64,000 nucleotides of DNA, from assembly GCA_047967505.1 (NCBI GenBank), contig CM106539.1; one strand, written 5' to 3'. Positions 42,882-51,419 of the stretch are shown here, piece by piece. The stretch is from Dipteris shenzhenensis. Taxonomy: Eukaryota; Polypodiophyta; Polypodiopsida; Gleicheniales. Below the pieces are notes generated by a model. It was not told the DNA's origin, ran no database searches, and saw only the letters and a list, made by a program, of their open reading frames with translations. The position numbers and the translations under genes are program-made. Numbering within the stretch: position 1 is the first letter of the stretch; every line of letters begins with the position of its first letter.

Positions 42882-45800
42882 GCAGCCACACAGAGGATCA
42901 CGGGCAGCGGGCTCTTGGGCAGACAGGTTTTCGAAGGCAACACTCCACCCTAGACCACATTTTCACCTTGAGGGCTATCATTGAGGAGGCGAAATCAAGA
43001 CATCAGAAAGTCTACACTTGCTTCGTAGGATTTCGTAAGGCATTTGATATTGTCCCACGCTCTCGCTTGATCAGGAGTTTACAGGAGTTGCAACTCCCGG
43101 AGATCATGATTTGGGGGGTCATGAGTCTATATGAGTCCGTCAGAGGGAGGGTACGTGTCCCAAGAGGTCTATCAAACTGGATTGAGAGCACTATCAGAGT
43201 GAAACAAGGCCTCTCACCGACTCTCTTCTGACTCTATATTGATGAGATCACTTCCTTTGTAGATCGCCTAGGTGGAGAGGGTTCACTCTTGGCTGACCTG
43301 ATGGTGCAGATACTGCCGTTTGCAAATGACATAGTTCTCATATCATCCTCAGTAGAGGGATTGCAGAATTATCTAGAGGCTGTGGAGGTGTTTAGCAGAG
43401 AGAGAGAGACTTGAGAGTCAACCTTGGGAAAACCAAGGTTATGATCTTCCAACACCTCGCGAGCAATGTCCGGTCGCCATAGTTTCACATACCGAAACGA
43501 ACCAGTGGAGATAATGCAGTCTTACACATATTTGGGGTAGTGTTCACAGGATCAAGTTTCATGATGACCCATGTAGGTATGGCACGACTCACACGAGGAC
43601 AGGGTGCTCTGGTCTGACTAGAGAGATGGTGCTTCCAGGCACACTTCCAAAACCCTTCGATGAAGGGTTGGTTTTTTGACGTACTGGTGACTGATTGCCA
43701 TGTATGCAACACCTTTCTGGGGGAGTGATACTTTTTTTTTTCCAAGAAAGAGACTTCTATTAAGTAAGAGAAAAAACCCGCGAGAGCAAGCTCAAAGCGG
43801 AATACATCATGAAATCATGAGGATAAATAAAAAATCCCCTCAGAGTGAGGTGGAAAACAACCAAGGTTGAGGCTGAAAGTGCCACCTCAACCCTGTAGTA
43901 GTCTCAGAGAAGAAAGGAGAATCCTTCCATTCCCTGAAGAAAGAAGCCCTCCTAGCTGAGGCTGCACGGGAGTCTCCCTGCATACCCGTCCATACGGCCA
44001 TCAAAGTATGTAGGGTGTCTGTCCAGATACTAGCCAATGTGTGCGAGGGATGAACTTGAGTACCCTCCAAAGCCTCAGTGCATCTGGCTCTCCAGATATG
44101 CCAGGATGCTATGCTCGCTAGAATCTCCCAAGAAGTATCCACAGAGGCATGTACAGCTGTAAAAGGAAGGTGTGGTACCACATCCAACGAACAGGACTCA
44201 GTCCGTTGACGTCGAACCGAAATGGCCTGAGAGGAGTCAAATCTCTCATAGAAAACCTGAGGTCCTGTAAGAGAAAGACAAGCCACTGAGCCCCATGTCA
44301 TAAAAAATGGAGATTGGGCAAAGTGACTGAAAATCCTGGCCACCCCCATCCAAATCATCCTCGCCTGTCTGCAATCGGGGAGTGATATTTCAATGATAGA
44401 GTGGAAGAGATTTGAGAGGCTACAAGTGATTATGGGATTGAGGATGATTCGAAGCAAGCCCTCAGTCCCCCATCAGATTATATAGGAAGAGTTTGCCATG
44501 ACCCCTCTCCAAGTTGATGCCATCTTTCAGACAGTGACTTTCCTCCAAAGAGTTTGGGCCTTACCCCAGTGGAGACTACCGAGGCTAGCATTGGAGTCTT
44601 CTAGGCGACTTGCAGAGAGCGGTGTTGATGCAGCATGGTACGCACGGATATCCACATGGTTTGGTAGTCACGGCATTCAGATGGTCAGACTTCTCACCTT
44701 TATTGCAGCGTGGATGCACCACCCAAGATGATCCCACGAGATGAGATCAATCGTGTCATACAGTTGGACCTCTTCCAGATCCATACAGCGAGGGCTTGGG
44801 AGGTAGAGGAGTTCCCCACCAAGATCAGGCTTTACCATGGCCACTTCTTGAGGGTCTCGGAGCATGGTCTCGTCAGTCTCACATGCATTGAGGATCGCCA
44901 TCGGTTAGCTGTGACTCGCGAGTCTCTTCACATCAACTGAGGATTGAGGCAGGGAAAGGTGCAGGCATACCCAGAGAGCATCTGCACACTTTGCCAGATG
45001 GGGGAGATCGAGAGAGAGGAGCACTTTCTATGTGTCTGCCTAGTCTACTATGAGATCCGGGGGCGATATCACAGCCTCTTTCAGGAGGGGCATGGCTTTG
45101 GTCCAGTTACATGGCTGATCCATTTTCTCGATCAGGTTTGTGTTGGGCTCTATCTGATTGAGGTGCGAAGACAGAGAGATATACTGATGAGACAGACCAA
45201 AGAGCGGCAGGGACTGATGCCACAGGGCACCGACATGGACAGAGCAGACACTTGTTACAGATTTCTATGCATGTGAGTCAGCTGCCGATGAGGCTGAGGT
45301 AAAGGAGCTTGATGAGATGAGAGCATCATGGATTGACAGTGGGAGTCTCTGCCATGATGTTGCCAGACGAGAGACACACTCCACATGCGACACGGAGTGG
45401 GACCAGGGCATGCACGATCGAGGTCCGGTCTATTCAGAGGTGACCGTCAGAGACGAGGCGTCACCCTAGGCGTAGCCCATCGGATACAGAGATCGAGGAG
45501 ACCACGCCCTTCACCACATCCGGAGACAGCTCGACAGACACAGATACAAGAGCTCCTCACATCTCATCAGAGAGCCACTACGTTACCTGGATATATGGAA
45601 CCTGGACATGTACTTGGAGTGTTAGCTCTCAGCACTCGATACTCTTTTGATATTTTGCTACTCTACTATTTTGTTCACTAGCTTAGCGCTTTAGCTTTCA
45701 GCAAGGGCCTTAGTGAGCCCTTTGCTTCAGCCCTTGGTGGCTTGTATGAGCTACCTTTTGGTTTTGCATTTTGTCTCATAGGCCTGCGAGGCCTCTTGCA

Positions 45801-48800
45801 GACGTTAATACATCTTTCTTTCTTTTTTCTGCCCACCTGGCGCCCCCCACTCCCGCTCGCCCTAAAAATCTTTGTGTCTCCTCTTTTACCTTTGTTTTCT
45901 CAATTTCTTAGATTGCACATATTCTAGTTCTGTGAAGGTACATGTATCAAGATTTTTTCTCATAAGGTTTTGCATTTTTTTCTAGATGAGCTTCGTGTGT
46001 CTGTCATGAATGCTATTTGTGACAATGATAGACAGCGCCGAATGTATGAAGAAGCTCTTATTGCAATCACAGTTGAAGAGTCCATAAATCGGTGAGTGTT
46101 GTTGATGCTAACAGAGATTAAATGGCCAACCCACCATGCATCAAAGGAGTACACCAATTGCTCACATAAGTTTTAAAGGATTGAATTTTGATTGTATTAG
46201 GTTTCACTTCTGTCAACAAGCATCTATAAGGTTCTCAATGCTCATTCTCTGTGCAACATAGGTATTGTAAACGGATCACACATCCAAGTTTCTGGGGTGG
46301 TGAGTCTGAGCTTCTGGTGAGCCTTCATTCAAGGTTGTTTGGGCTGCATGTGAGATGACTTTTGTTGGTCAGAAAAAGGGACATGCTTCATATTTCTAAT
46401 CACGTGTATGGGATCTATGCCAGGTCTTATCAAGGATGTACACACAACCGATTATTGTGTACATACCCGAGTCCGAGGTATATCCTTCTCAAGTGGGCAC
46501 ACCTCTCTAGGATAATGGAATTTGCTTTTGAACGTTTGCAACATAACCAATATAATGATATTTTTGATGCAGCATATGCATGTGTAATTTCATGCATGGA
46601 AGGTGAGACATTTGAAGAAAAGAAAAACAGGCATGTTAGTTGAGTTGAGAGTTTAATCATCATAATGTCCCAGAACATGGAAGTAAAATTAAGTCGCACG
46701 GTTGCATTATGTGTATCATTTAGAGTAGGCATTGATGCCTCTTGAAAATTTAAGGGCATCAATGTCTCTTAAAATTTTTAAGGTGCTAGGTGCTATTATA
46801 AACTCAGGGATCCAGTGGGGCAACGAGACATTTGTCATAGTGCCTAAAGTAACTGGTGCATCAACACTTTTTGAGGTTGCTAATGGCTATCATGGTTTGA
46901 TTCAAGGTGTATTGTCTTGAAACCAACATCCTACAGGAATAAGAAAGAAAGAAAGAAAGAAAGTTTATTAAAGTCTTCGGAAGACCGATGGGTCTATGAG
47001 ACTGTGAAAATCCTGATACAACGAGTTGTGGTAGTGGAGCTACTAAACGAGCGTCCATACCAATGCAAAATGCAAAATGCAAAAAATGCAAAAATGCAGA
47101 ATGGCAGTGCTAAGTCCTAAGTACAACATAGTCATGTCGATGGTCGACTATATATCAATCTCAGCGTCATCATCAATATCATCATCATCCCCAGCAATAG
47201 CAAGATATCAAGATGGATGAGGCAGTGGAGGCATGAAGTCGGCAATAGAGTGCTGTCGGCCACTCAGAGGTGCGGTCCTGGCACGTCTCCTGGTCGTAGC
47301 TCTGCGTCTAACTAGGGCTACTGTGACCCCCGTCGGTCGGGCTCCAACTCTAAACAAGGAGGGGATGTCTCCAAGTGTGGTCTGTGTGTCGACCCTTTGT
47401 CTGAGCTGTCGAGTCACGGGCTCTGGGTCACCGTCATGTCGAGGCCTCATCTCGTTGGGGTCCATGTGATCTAGCTGAAAGAACTCCGTGATAGAGCTCT
47501 GAGAGGGATCAACCGAGGAAGAAGTTTGCTCCTGTCTCTATGCTCGGAGTATCCTCTCGCGGTGTCTAAGTGCCTCATGAATGAAACCTGCCAAACATCG
47601 CTGGTCTGGGTAGGAGAGGAAATGGGCTAAAATCCCATAACTATCTCTGAAGAGTCAGTGGAAACGTCCTCGGATCTCATAGTACACGGGACACCTGAAG
47701 ATGATATGCTCCTTTGTCTCAACCTCCTGTATGTCACATAGTGTGCATATGCGCCGCTCCCTGGGTAGTTGCTTTGCTTTGCCGCTCTCGATGCTAAGCG
47801 TGTGTGAAGAGACCCGGAATTGCCACAAGCTACAACATCTTAGACAAGGTCTTTAGCTTGCGGCTTTGTCCCCACCTCCCTAACATCATCCATGAGACCC
47901 AGATTAAGGGAGAGGAGCATTCTAGACATCTTCACTTTTCAGGAGGCCATAGATTGGGCACGGGAGGAGGTCCAGGCTCTCATTGTCCTCTTGATGGGTT
48001 TCAAGAAGGCTTGGATTGAACTTTCCTGGAGGGCACTGTATGCTTAGATTATGTTTTTTGAACGAGTGTGTGTGGGGGATCTCCGCTCTTTATGTAGGCA
48101 ACTCCAGCCAGGTCCTCATTGGACTTGGTCCCACTCCCTTGACAATAACCGGAGTTCTCTCTAGAGGATGGCATTCGGGAGACGGTCACCAGCATCATAG
48201 TGATGATGGGGAGGGGGGTTTAGACTTGACCTACAGCCACTCTCGTCAACAATTGAACAACTTGGGAGTGCAGAGGGGTCCAGGACACCATTGAAAGGCA
48301 GGAGTATATATGCAAGGCATCACTCTCACGGATCAAGGAATCTGCTGGTGGTATAGACCTCCACCCTGGTTGTTAGCATTTTTTTGGGATATCTAGGCAA
48401 TGAGCTAGGATCGTGAGAAGCAGGCTGCATGGCAGCTAGTTGTCTTTCTGATTGGTCAAGGGTCATGGGTTGCTGATCTGTATCGTTTTCTAATAAATGG
48501 TTCTTTTCTCTGGAAGAAAAAGAGGGATGGCCAAGGGCTGATCTCATTCGATTTCTGAAAAGCTTCATGGAATGATGGTTTTTTAATATCTTCTGTTGTT
48601 GGTTGTTAGTTGACTCTTAGCGTCATTTTTCTAGCCCATATTTTCTTGTATTTCCTATGGTGTAGGTTGTCAATGAATTCTTAGCACCTCTTTCTAGCCG
48701 ATAATGTCGAAAGTTTTTTTTGCCAACATAGTTCTGTTCTGATTGCACCTTGGAAAATTGATATCGCAATATATTACTTGTACAATAAGTATACTCCATT

Positions 48801-49228
48801 GAGTACATGGAGTCAATCCAAGAGACTCAACTATCTGAACCTCTTGCATCAAATACCTTTATTATAGTCAATCCGAGGCCGTCCCTTGAACCAAGCAACA
48901 CCACCAACTGTAGTTTCAGGTCATATATTTTCTTTTGGACTAAAGTTTGCAAAATGAACGGTGAATATCAAGACTTAAAGACATTGTATTTGGACACGTG
49001 CAACTACAGAAGTCACTCTTTTGTTCACTGAATTTTTTGTGTTCCCCTCGTTTTATTGACTGAATACCTTGATGTAAACAGGCAAAAAGAGGAGGCAGAT
49101 GGGGCACTGGATTTGTTCCAATAGCTGAGTATGGATACGAATTTTTGAAGGCTACAAAAGAATGCCAGGCTCGCAAGCCAGTCAGATTGCTTTACAGTGG
49201 GAGTAGCCACTATGATTTGCTGGTCTAA
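31108..49228 (+). CDS. OTU-domain cysteine protease (deubiquitinase), seven resolved exons, 5' end incomplete
   Basis: Exons 31108-31267, 31363-31450, 31693-31756, 45986-46091, 46262-46316, 46424-46477 and 49082-49228 join with consistent phases (2, 0, 1, 2, 0, 0) and GT-AG borders into the C-terminal region of an OTU protease. The protein has GDGRCMF with the catalytic Asp and Cys (TGC 31433-31435), FWGGESELL, QPIIVYIPE, and SSHYDLL with the catalytic His (CAC 49208-49210). OTU enzymes cleave ubiquitin from proteins. The FWGGESELL and VYIPE block is typical of the plant OTU group to which Arabidopsis OTU3/OTU4 belong, as I recall; the exact orthologue is unchecked. The start codon and any targeting peptide lie upstream and are not resolved. 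Intron 3 is 14.2 kb and full of transposons. The coding frame is intact, so the gene is probably functional. Confidence 0.9.
31363..31450 (+). CDS. OTU gene, exon with catalytic Asp/Cys
   Basis: Acceptor TATTTGCAG, donor GTAAGG. Encodes KLEHFTVHKVTGDGRCMFRA with the catalytic Asp of GDG and the nucleophile Cys. Confidence 0.93.
31693..31756 (+). CDS. OTU gene, exon after the catalytic Cys
   Basis: Acceptor TTTTGACAG, donor GTGGGT, phase 1 at the end. Encodes ALGMATNEGLILSPREEQ and on, matching the family segment that follows the Cys helix. The next exon is 14.2 kb away. Confidence 0.92.
32290..33860 (-). pseudogene. Ty3/gypsy RNase H to integrase fragment
   Basis: Minus strand, in order: the RT/RNase H junction at 33568-33800 (FIWNEPQKKSFEKLK, then VVATDTSNFAIGVVL); the RNase H C-terminus near 33330-33560 (NELYAIVYALKKWRHYL); an integrase N-terminal finger at 32776-33147 with the CKKC pair clear but the paired His positions decayed; and a degraded integrase core down to about 32290. 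A C/G homopolymer of about 14 lies at 33819-33832. Frames are broken throughout. Different family from the Ty3 element at 1-19 kb, judging by sequence. Confidence 0.85.
33870..34430. other. Unassigned intron DNA with repeated GCATGT/CACATG words
   Basis: Between 33990 and 34200 the words GGCATGT, CATGTG and CCATG recur at irregular spacing. I see no longer unit. Confidence 0.35.
34440..35449 (+). pseudogene. Decayed LINE-like sequence, left part (interrupted by the gag-only element)
   Basis: The plus strand, across several frames, shows RT-thumb-like traces (ADRQC/LGLEVPLSLKEM region) and, near 35370-35449, a Cys-bearing segment YTCTNCALYGPIR. This continues after the gag-only element at 39255 as CRRQNILLECWALG, resembling the CCHC zinc region near the LINE ORF2 end. 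The assignment rests on weak resemblance and on continuity across the inserted element. Confidence 0.4.
35445..35449 (+). repeat. 5-bp target-site duplication (CAGGT), left copy
   Basis: CAGGT directly before the left LTR recurs at 39255-39259 directly after the right LTR. Confidence 0.88.
35450..36008 (-). repeat. 3' LTR of the gag-only element
   Basis: 559 bp, TG...CA, adjacent to the polypurine tract on its inner side. Confidence 0.92.
36009..36019 (-). other. Polypurine tract of the gag-only element
   Basis: GCAGGAGGGAG on the minus strand, directly before the 3' LTR; primes plus-strand DNA synthesis in LTR elements. Confidence 0.8.
36552..37850 (-). pseudogene. Gag polyprotein of the TR-GAG element, frameshifted
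   Basis: Reading starts at ATG 37850-37848 (MAGGGIFNNELVLFPPLP). It changes frame near 37690 and runs 37579-37250 with FPKYDGAREADKILNWIRYF and LHLQKDALMWW, the start of the retrotransposon gag domain. It changes frame again near 37230 and continues to 36552 with FAEQLKATFMPPRHEEEL, ERFTQFKNKSNTEFTARF and a zinc knuckle CFGCKKHKPGHPWHKC. The knuckle spacing is CX2CX6HX4C, unlike the common CX2CX4HX4C. Capsid assembly and RNA packaging are the expected roles. The two frame changes disable this copy. The long plus-strand ORF over it is an antisense shadow. Confidence 0.85.
37851..38694 (-). other. GC-rich leader of the TR-GAG element
   Basis: Unlike the AT-rich gag, 38300-38690 is GC- and CpG-rich. 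The minus strand is open from 38731 to 38291 with an Arg-rich translation lacking known motifs. A G-run lies near 38175-38187. The composition break may mark sequence picked up from elsewhere (inference). Confidence 0.45.
38695..38707 (-). other. Primer-binding site of the TR-GAG element (initiator Met tRNA type)
   Basis: TGGTATCAGAGCT on the minus strand, two bases inside the 5' LTR; TGGTATCAGAGC is the usual plant Met-tRNA complement. Confidence 0.9.
38710..39254 (-). repeat. 5' LTR of the gag-only element
   Basis: 545 bp, TG...CA, next to the primer-binding site. Near-copy of 35450-36008. Confidence 0.92.
39255..39259 (+). repeat. 5-bp target-site duplication (CAGGT), right copy
   Basis: Exact match to 35445-35449. 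Confidence 0.88.
39260..39736 (+). pseudogene. Decayed LINE-like sequence, right part and 3' tail
   Basis: Continuation of 34440-35449 after the gag-only element. A Cys-region trace is followed by a non-coding T-rich tail ending TTTAATAAAGCTCTCTGTC next to a CA microsatellite, as expected for a LINE 3' end. Weak by itself. Confidence 0.35.
39737..39785 (+). repeat. (CA)n microsatellite, left side of LINE
   Basis: About 24 CA units directly next to the poly(T) (minus-strand poly(A)) end of the LINE. Mirrored by a CA run at the LINE's other end. Confidence 0.97.
39786..42838 (-). mobile_element. L1-like LINE, 5'-truncated, with poly(A) tail, inserted in a CA microsatellite
   Basis: The minus strand encodes ORF2 without the endonuclease domain. 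The endonuclease-RT linker is at 42400-42838. The RT begins with ELSDAIKSCGRWKSPGWDGL near 42270. RT palm segments lie at 41580-42011 (QYGLIPRRHITDNI, KAFDTVQWDF, VRQGCALSALLF). The catalytic YADD is intact at 41557-41568. RT thumb and beyond lie at 40299-41487, and a zinc-like end with VPHIFWHCPHTCDFL at about 40100-40205. A tail with AATAAAA-type sequence and a T-run at 39788-39799 marks the 3' end. Frame changes near 42036, 41500 and 40900 disable it. CA repeats flank both ends. Confidence 0.9.
42839..42879 (+). repeat. (CA)n microsatellite, right side of LINE
   Basis: About 20 AC/CA units bordering the truncated 5' end of the minus-strand LINE. Read on the minus strand they merge with its ORF as a Cys-Val repeat. 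Confidence 0.97.
42880..43730 (+). pseudogene. Second LINE family, RT N-terminal part (plus strand), interrupted
   Basis: The plus strand encodes GFRRQHSTLDHIFTLRAIIE, then KVYTCFVGFRKAFDIVPRSR, LQELQLPEIMIWGVMSLYES, IRVKQGLSPTLF and ILPFANDIVLISS. This is an L1/jockey-like RT in order. The YADD-type box reads FAND at 43319-43330 (first Asp replaced by Asn), and the VGF box has Gly where Asp is usual (VDFRKAFD). Stops and a frame change occur after 43230. The 5' part including the endonuclease is missing. The sequence is interrupted at 43731 by another LINE and resumes at 44388. Confidence 0.88.
43720..43730 (+). repeat. 11-bp target-site duplication (GGGGAGTGATA), left copy
   Basis: Recurs at 44377-44387. 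It directly flanks the T-run of the nested minus-strand LINE. Confidence 0.88.
43731..44376 (-). mobile_element. Nested 5'-truncated LINE, 646 bp, with poly(A) tail
   Basis: On the minus strand the insert ends in a poly(A) run (T-run at about 43732-43742). It encodes the last about 200 residues of an L1-like ORF2 (DCRQARMIWMGVARIFSHF, SIASWHIWRARCTEALEG) at 43840-44457, the frame running slightly past the target duplication by chance. An 11-bp target duplication flanks it. Severe 5' truncation, a poly(A) tail and a TSD of 7-20 bp are the signature of target-primed reverse transcription. Confidence 0.92.
44377..44387 (+). repeat. 11-bp target-site duplication (GGGGAGTGATA), right copy
   Basis: Exact match to 43720-43730. 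Confidence 0.88.
44388..45830 (+). pseudogene. Second LINE family, C-terminal part and 3' tail
   Basis: Continues the RT of 42880-43730. The plus strand reads LRMIRSKPSVPHQIIYEE, RLPRLALESSRRLAESGVD, VIQLDLFQIHTARAWEVEE and a CCHC-type zinc motif ICTLCQMGEIEREEHFLCVC followed by YYEIRGRYHSLFQ. A non-coding tail follows, ending near 45830 with CGTTAATACATC and a TTTCTTTC run. One in-frame stop at 44938 and other defects make it non-functional. The same zinc/YYEIRGR block occurs on the minus strand at 47.6-47.8 kb, so the family has at least two copies here. Confidence 0.88.
45986..46091 (+). CDS. OTU gene, exon 4 of those resolved
   Basis: Acceptor TTTTTTCTAG, donor GTGAGT, ends in phase 2. 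Encodes ELRVSVMNAICDNDRQRRMY then EEALIAITVEESIN, the helical segment between the catalytic Cys and the FWGG block. Confidence 0.95.
46262..46316 (+). CDS. OTU gene, exon 5
   Basis: Acceptor CAACATAG, donor GTGAGC. Encodes YCKRITHPSFWGGESELL with the conserved WGG-ELL core. Confidence 0.95.
46424..46477 (+). CDS. OTU gene, exon 6
   Basis: Acceptor CTATGCCAG, donor GTATAT, phase 0 on both sides. Encodes VLSRMYTQPIIVYIPESE, the central beta-strand of the OTU fold. Confidence 0.94.
46480..46937. other. OTU last-intron DNA with no identified feature
   Basis: Non-coding. No repeat or element recognised before the minus-strand LINE tail at 46938. Confidence 0.5.
46938..47826 (-). mobile_element. 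5'-truncated LINE copy, same family as 42.9-45.8 kb
   Basis: The minus strand encodes the zinc region ERRICTLCDIQEVETKEHII followed by FRCPVYYEIRGRFH at about 47620-47780, then an Arg-rich tail at 47208-47465. It ends with AATAAA and a (CTTT)n tail at 46938-46970. The zinc block and the TTTC-rich tail match the plus-strand LINE at 44.9-45.8 kb. RT and endonuclease are absent. Confidence 0.82.
47827..48575 (+). pseudogene. Third LINE family, RT fragment
   Basis: The plus strand reads YNILDKVFSLRLCPHLPNII followed by HETQ, the usual start of the L1-like RT (block with P-IIH-TQ-G). Traces of SGGHRLG, WGISALY and SSQVLIG follow in shifted frames, and then a C-terminal-like stretch to about 48575. 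Internal deletions and frameshifts are severe. The head-on border with the minus-strand LINE at 47826 suggests that one inserted next to or into the other. Confidence 0.75.
48576..49081 (+). other. OTU last-intron DNA before the final exon
   Basis: No element recognised. It ends with the acceptor GTAAACAG before the final exon. Confidence 0.5.
49082..49228 (+). CDS. OTU gene, final exon with catalytic His and stop
   Basis: Acceptor GTAAACAG. Encodes KRGGRWGTGFVPIAEYGYEF, then a Lys/Arg linker and LLYSGSSHYDLLV followed by TAA (49226-49228). The His codon at 49208-49210 precedes the Tyr, as in active OTU enzymes. Confidence 0.95.
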   Translation, partial: AKRGGRWGTGFVPIAEYGYEFLKATKECQARKPVRLLYSGSSHYDLLV

Positions 49229-51300
49229 TCTAAAAGAAGTGTAATGTACACCTTGTGATCTCTAGGGTTGAGCGGTACAAATTTTAATGGATTGAAACTG
49301 CACTATGTCGTGTTTTTAGAGGATGAGTTTGGGCATGTTCCTGGATTCATCTAGGTAGATGTTGTATAGCTTAGCATGTGCGTTGATTGATACATGAGAC
49401 CAAGATATCAGCTGATCACCTGGATCTTATACCAAGCTTACAATGTTATGAAACTTGTTCATGCACATACATAATTTGTACTTCTATGAGGTTCATAGTT
49501 CTTGTGGTAGCAGCCATGTTGGGCCAGGAGAACACATTGCTTTTGGAGCAGTTTCCCTTCATCTCATTTGGAGTCTTATGTTTGTAACCACTTCAAAACA
49601 CCTGGTCAATCTGTTTACCAATACATAATTTATCATTCATTGGTTGAGGGTATACAGATCTAATGGTTTGAACTTTGAAAGTCTTAAAATGAAAGCGAGG
49701 AAGAAGAGGTCCACATGGATGCCATTGCAGGTTCTAAAAACCTTATTTATGCAGTCAACATCGGAAGCTGTGATGTGCTCCTTACTGTCAGCTTGTCCTC
49801 TCCATTGATCGGCAGCTTCTATGTTTTGCCCTGAGTGACCACCTTATATATAATTAATATATGGTCTACACTTAGAGCACGCTCGCTATATTTTCCACGT
49901 GCTATATTCTGATGTTAAAGGAAAAGATGTTGCTGGTTTGACATGGTTTAGTTAGTAGCTAACCGGAGGCAAGAAACCAAGAGAGCTAATGACTTTGAGA
50001 CAAGCTTCAAGCTACTGCTGGAAGTTCTGTTACTTACAGCCTCTGACGTTTTAAGCAGCAGTAGGATGCTTGTGCGAGACATCTGTTTGCACGTTGAATG
50101 TTGGATGACATCCAAGGCATACAAGAGGGAGGCCTTTTTCATATAATTTTAAATCCATATACTTCTGTAAAATTATAGTCCAGGGTTTGTGTTGACTGGT
50201 ATGTAGTTGTTTACAGTAGTTTCGGTCCCTTCTGCTGCCTTCTCTGCTCTTAAAAGTCTCTCTAGGTTTGCAATGTGTGTAGTGCATAGATCAAGTGGAA
50301 GAGCCATCAGGAATCACAGGCATTCAGGCCAAGTGTCATTGCTTCATGAGGGAAGTTCCATGGTGCGAAACTGGATTTGGGTGGCTTTGATGGGCCTTCC
50401 ATTTTACGTTTGATAGGGCCAGGGGGAAGATTTGCTTGTTAAGTATAGACTTTGGGGTATAATAGAAGAGTGGAACTTTGTTAGAATGTTGTTATTTCAC
50501 AAAAAGCACAATTGTTATTAGTTTCAAATAGATAACTCGCGTAGCCAGAGTCCGTTTGATTTTCTTTGATCAAAACTCCCCATTTACCCTCAGCAAGGTC
50601 GCATATCTTGGAACAACCCTTTTCATGCTAATAATGACACTAGTTTCATGACCTCTCACTCGCTATTTCTTAAAGCTTTTTGGTTCTTGAATGGCTGAGA
50701 ACATTGACAAACAAAAGGACAGACAATAGCAAGAGTGGAAGGCATCGTTTTGTTATCAGCAAGAAGGGTAGCTTTATAGCTACCTCTTGAGAGGAATACA
50801 TAGACATGTCGGCATTGATTATCGCCTTCTCTATTCTCCTTTAGATTTTTGACAGTCAATAGGCAAAACAAAAAGCTGAATGTGGTCCCTAGTAGCACTT
50901 TAATGGAAGTTGCCTGTGTGGTAAATGTTGAACCGCTTTGTGAGCCTGGACCTCTATTGGTTTGTTCTTTCCTTCCATTTTGCAATTAGATGGGATGTTT
51001 ACTCAAGGCGGAATTTCTCAAATTTTCTTTGACACTATCTTTCCAAGGTGGGCTTGCTTTGGATTCTTGGCGTTAGACAAATGTTTTTCATTCATATCTT
51101 TGTCTTTCTAGTAAACTTAAAGGATTCTCTTGATCATGCATTTGGTTGGTTTGTTTTGCGCCTCTACATTAGTAATTTTATGTGAAGTGTCATTGCCTTG
51201 GAACGGCACGTAACAAAAAAATTTGAGTACAAAGTAGAGAATAAGAATCAAACATCAATTATGCTGGGCACTTCTTCGGTTATGTTTTAGAGAATCCAAG
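49229..51300. other. 3' flank of the OTU gene; probable 3' UTR then unassigned DNA
   Basis: The first few hundred bases are AT-rich and could hold the 3' UTR. I cannot fix a polyadenylation site. Beyond that there are only short ORFs without motifs, among them 50656-50985 on the minus strand. Confidence 0.4.
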
Positions 51301-51301
51301 C

Positions 51302-51419
51302 TTGTTTAACACCTCGGGTTTTGCAAACTTTGGCACAATAAGGATTTGGCCCATATTCCTTTGTTTAACACCTCGGGTTTTGCAAACTTTGGCACAATAA
51401 GTATTTGGCCCATATTCCT
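51302..51419 (+). repeat. 59-bp perfect-register tandem duplication
   Basis: TTGTTTAACACCTCGGG through CCCATATTCCT at 51302-51360 is repeated at 51361-51419 with one mismatch (G versus T), implying a recent duplication. Confidence 0.95.

Larger units (their letters stand above)
31757..45985 (+). other. OTU intron 3, 14.2 kb, filled with transposons
   Basis: Bounded by GTGGGT and TTTTTTCTAG with matching phase-1 borders (G then AT gives Asp). It holds a minus-strand Ty3 pol fragment, a decayed plus-strand LINE, a gag-only LTR element, a minus-strand LINE in a CA microsatellite, and a plus-strand LINE carrying a nested minus-strand LINE. Confidence 0.9.
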
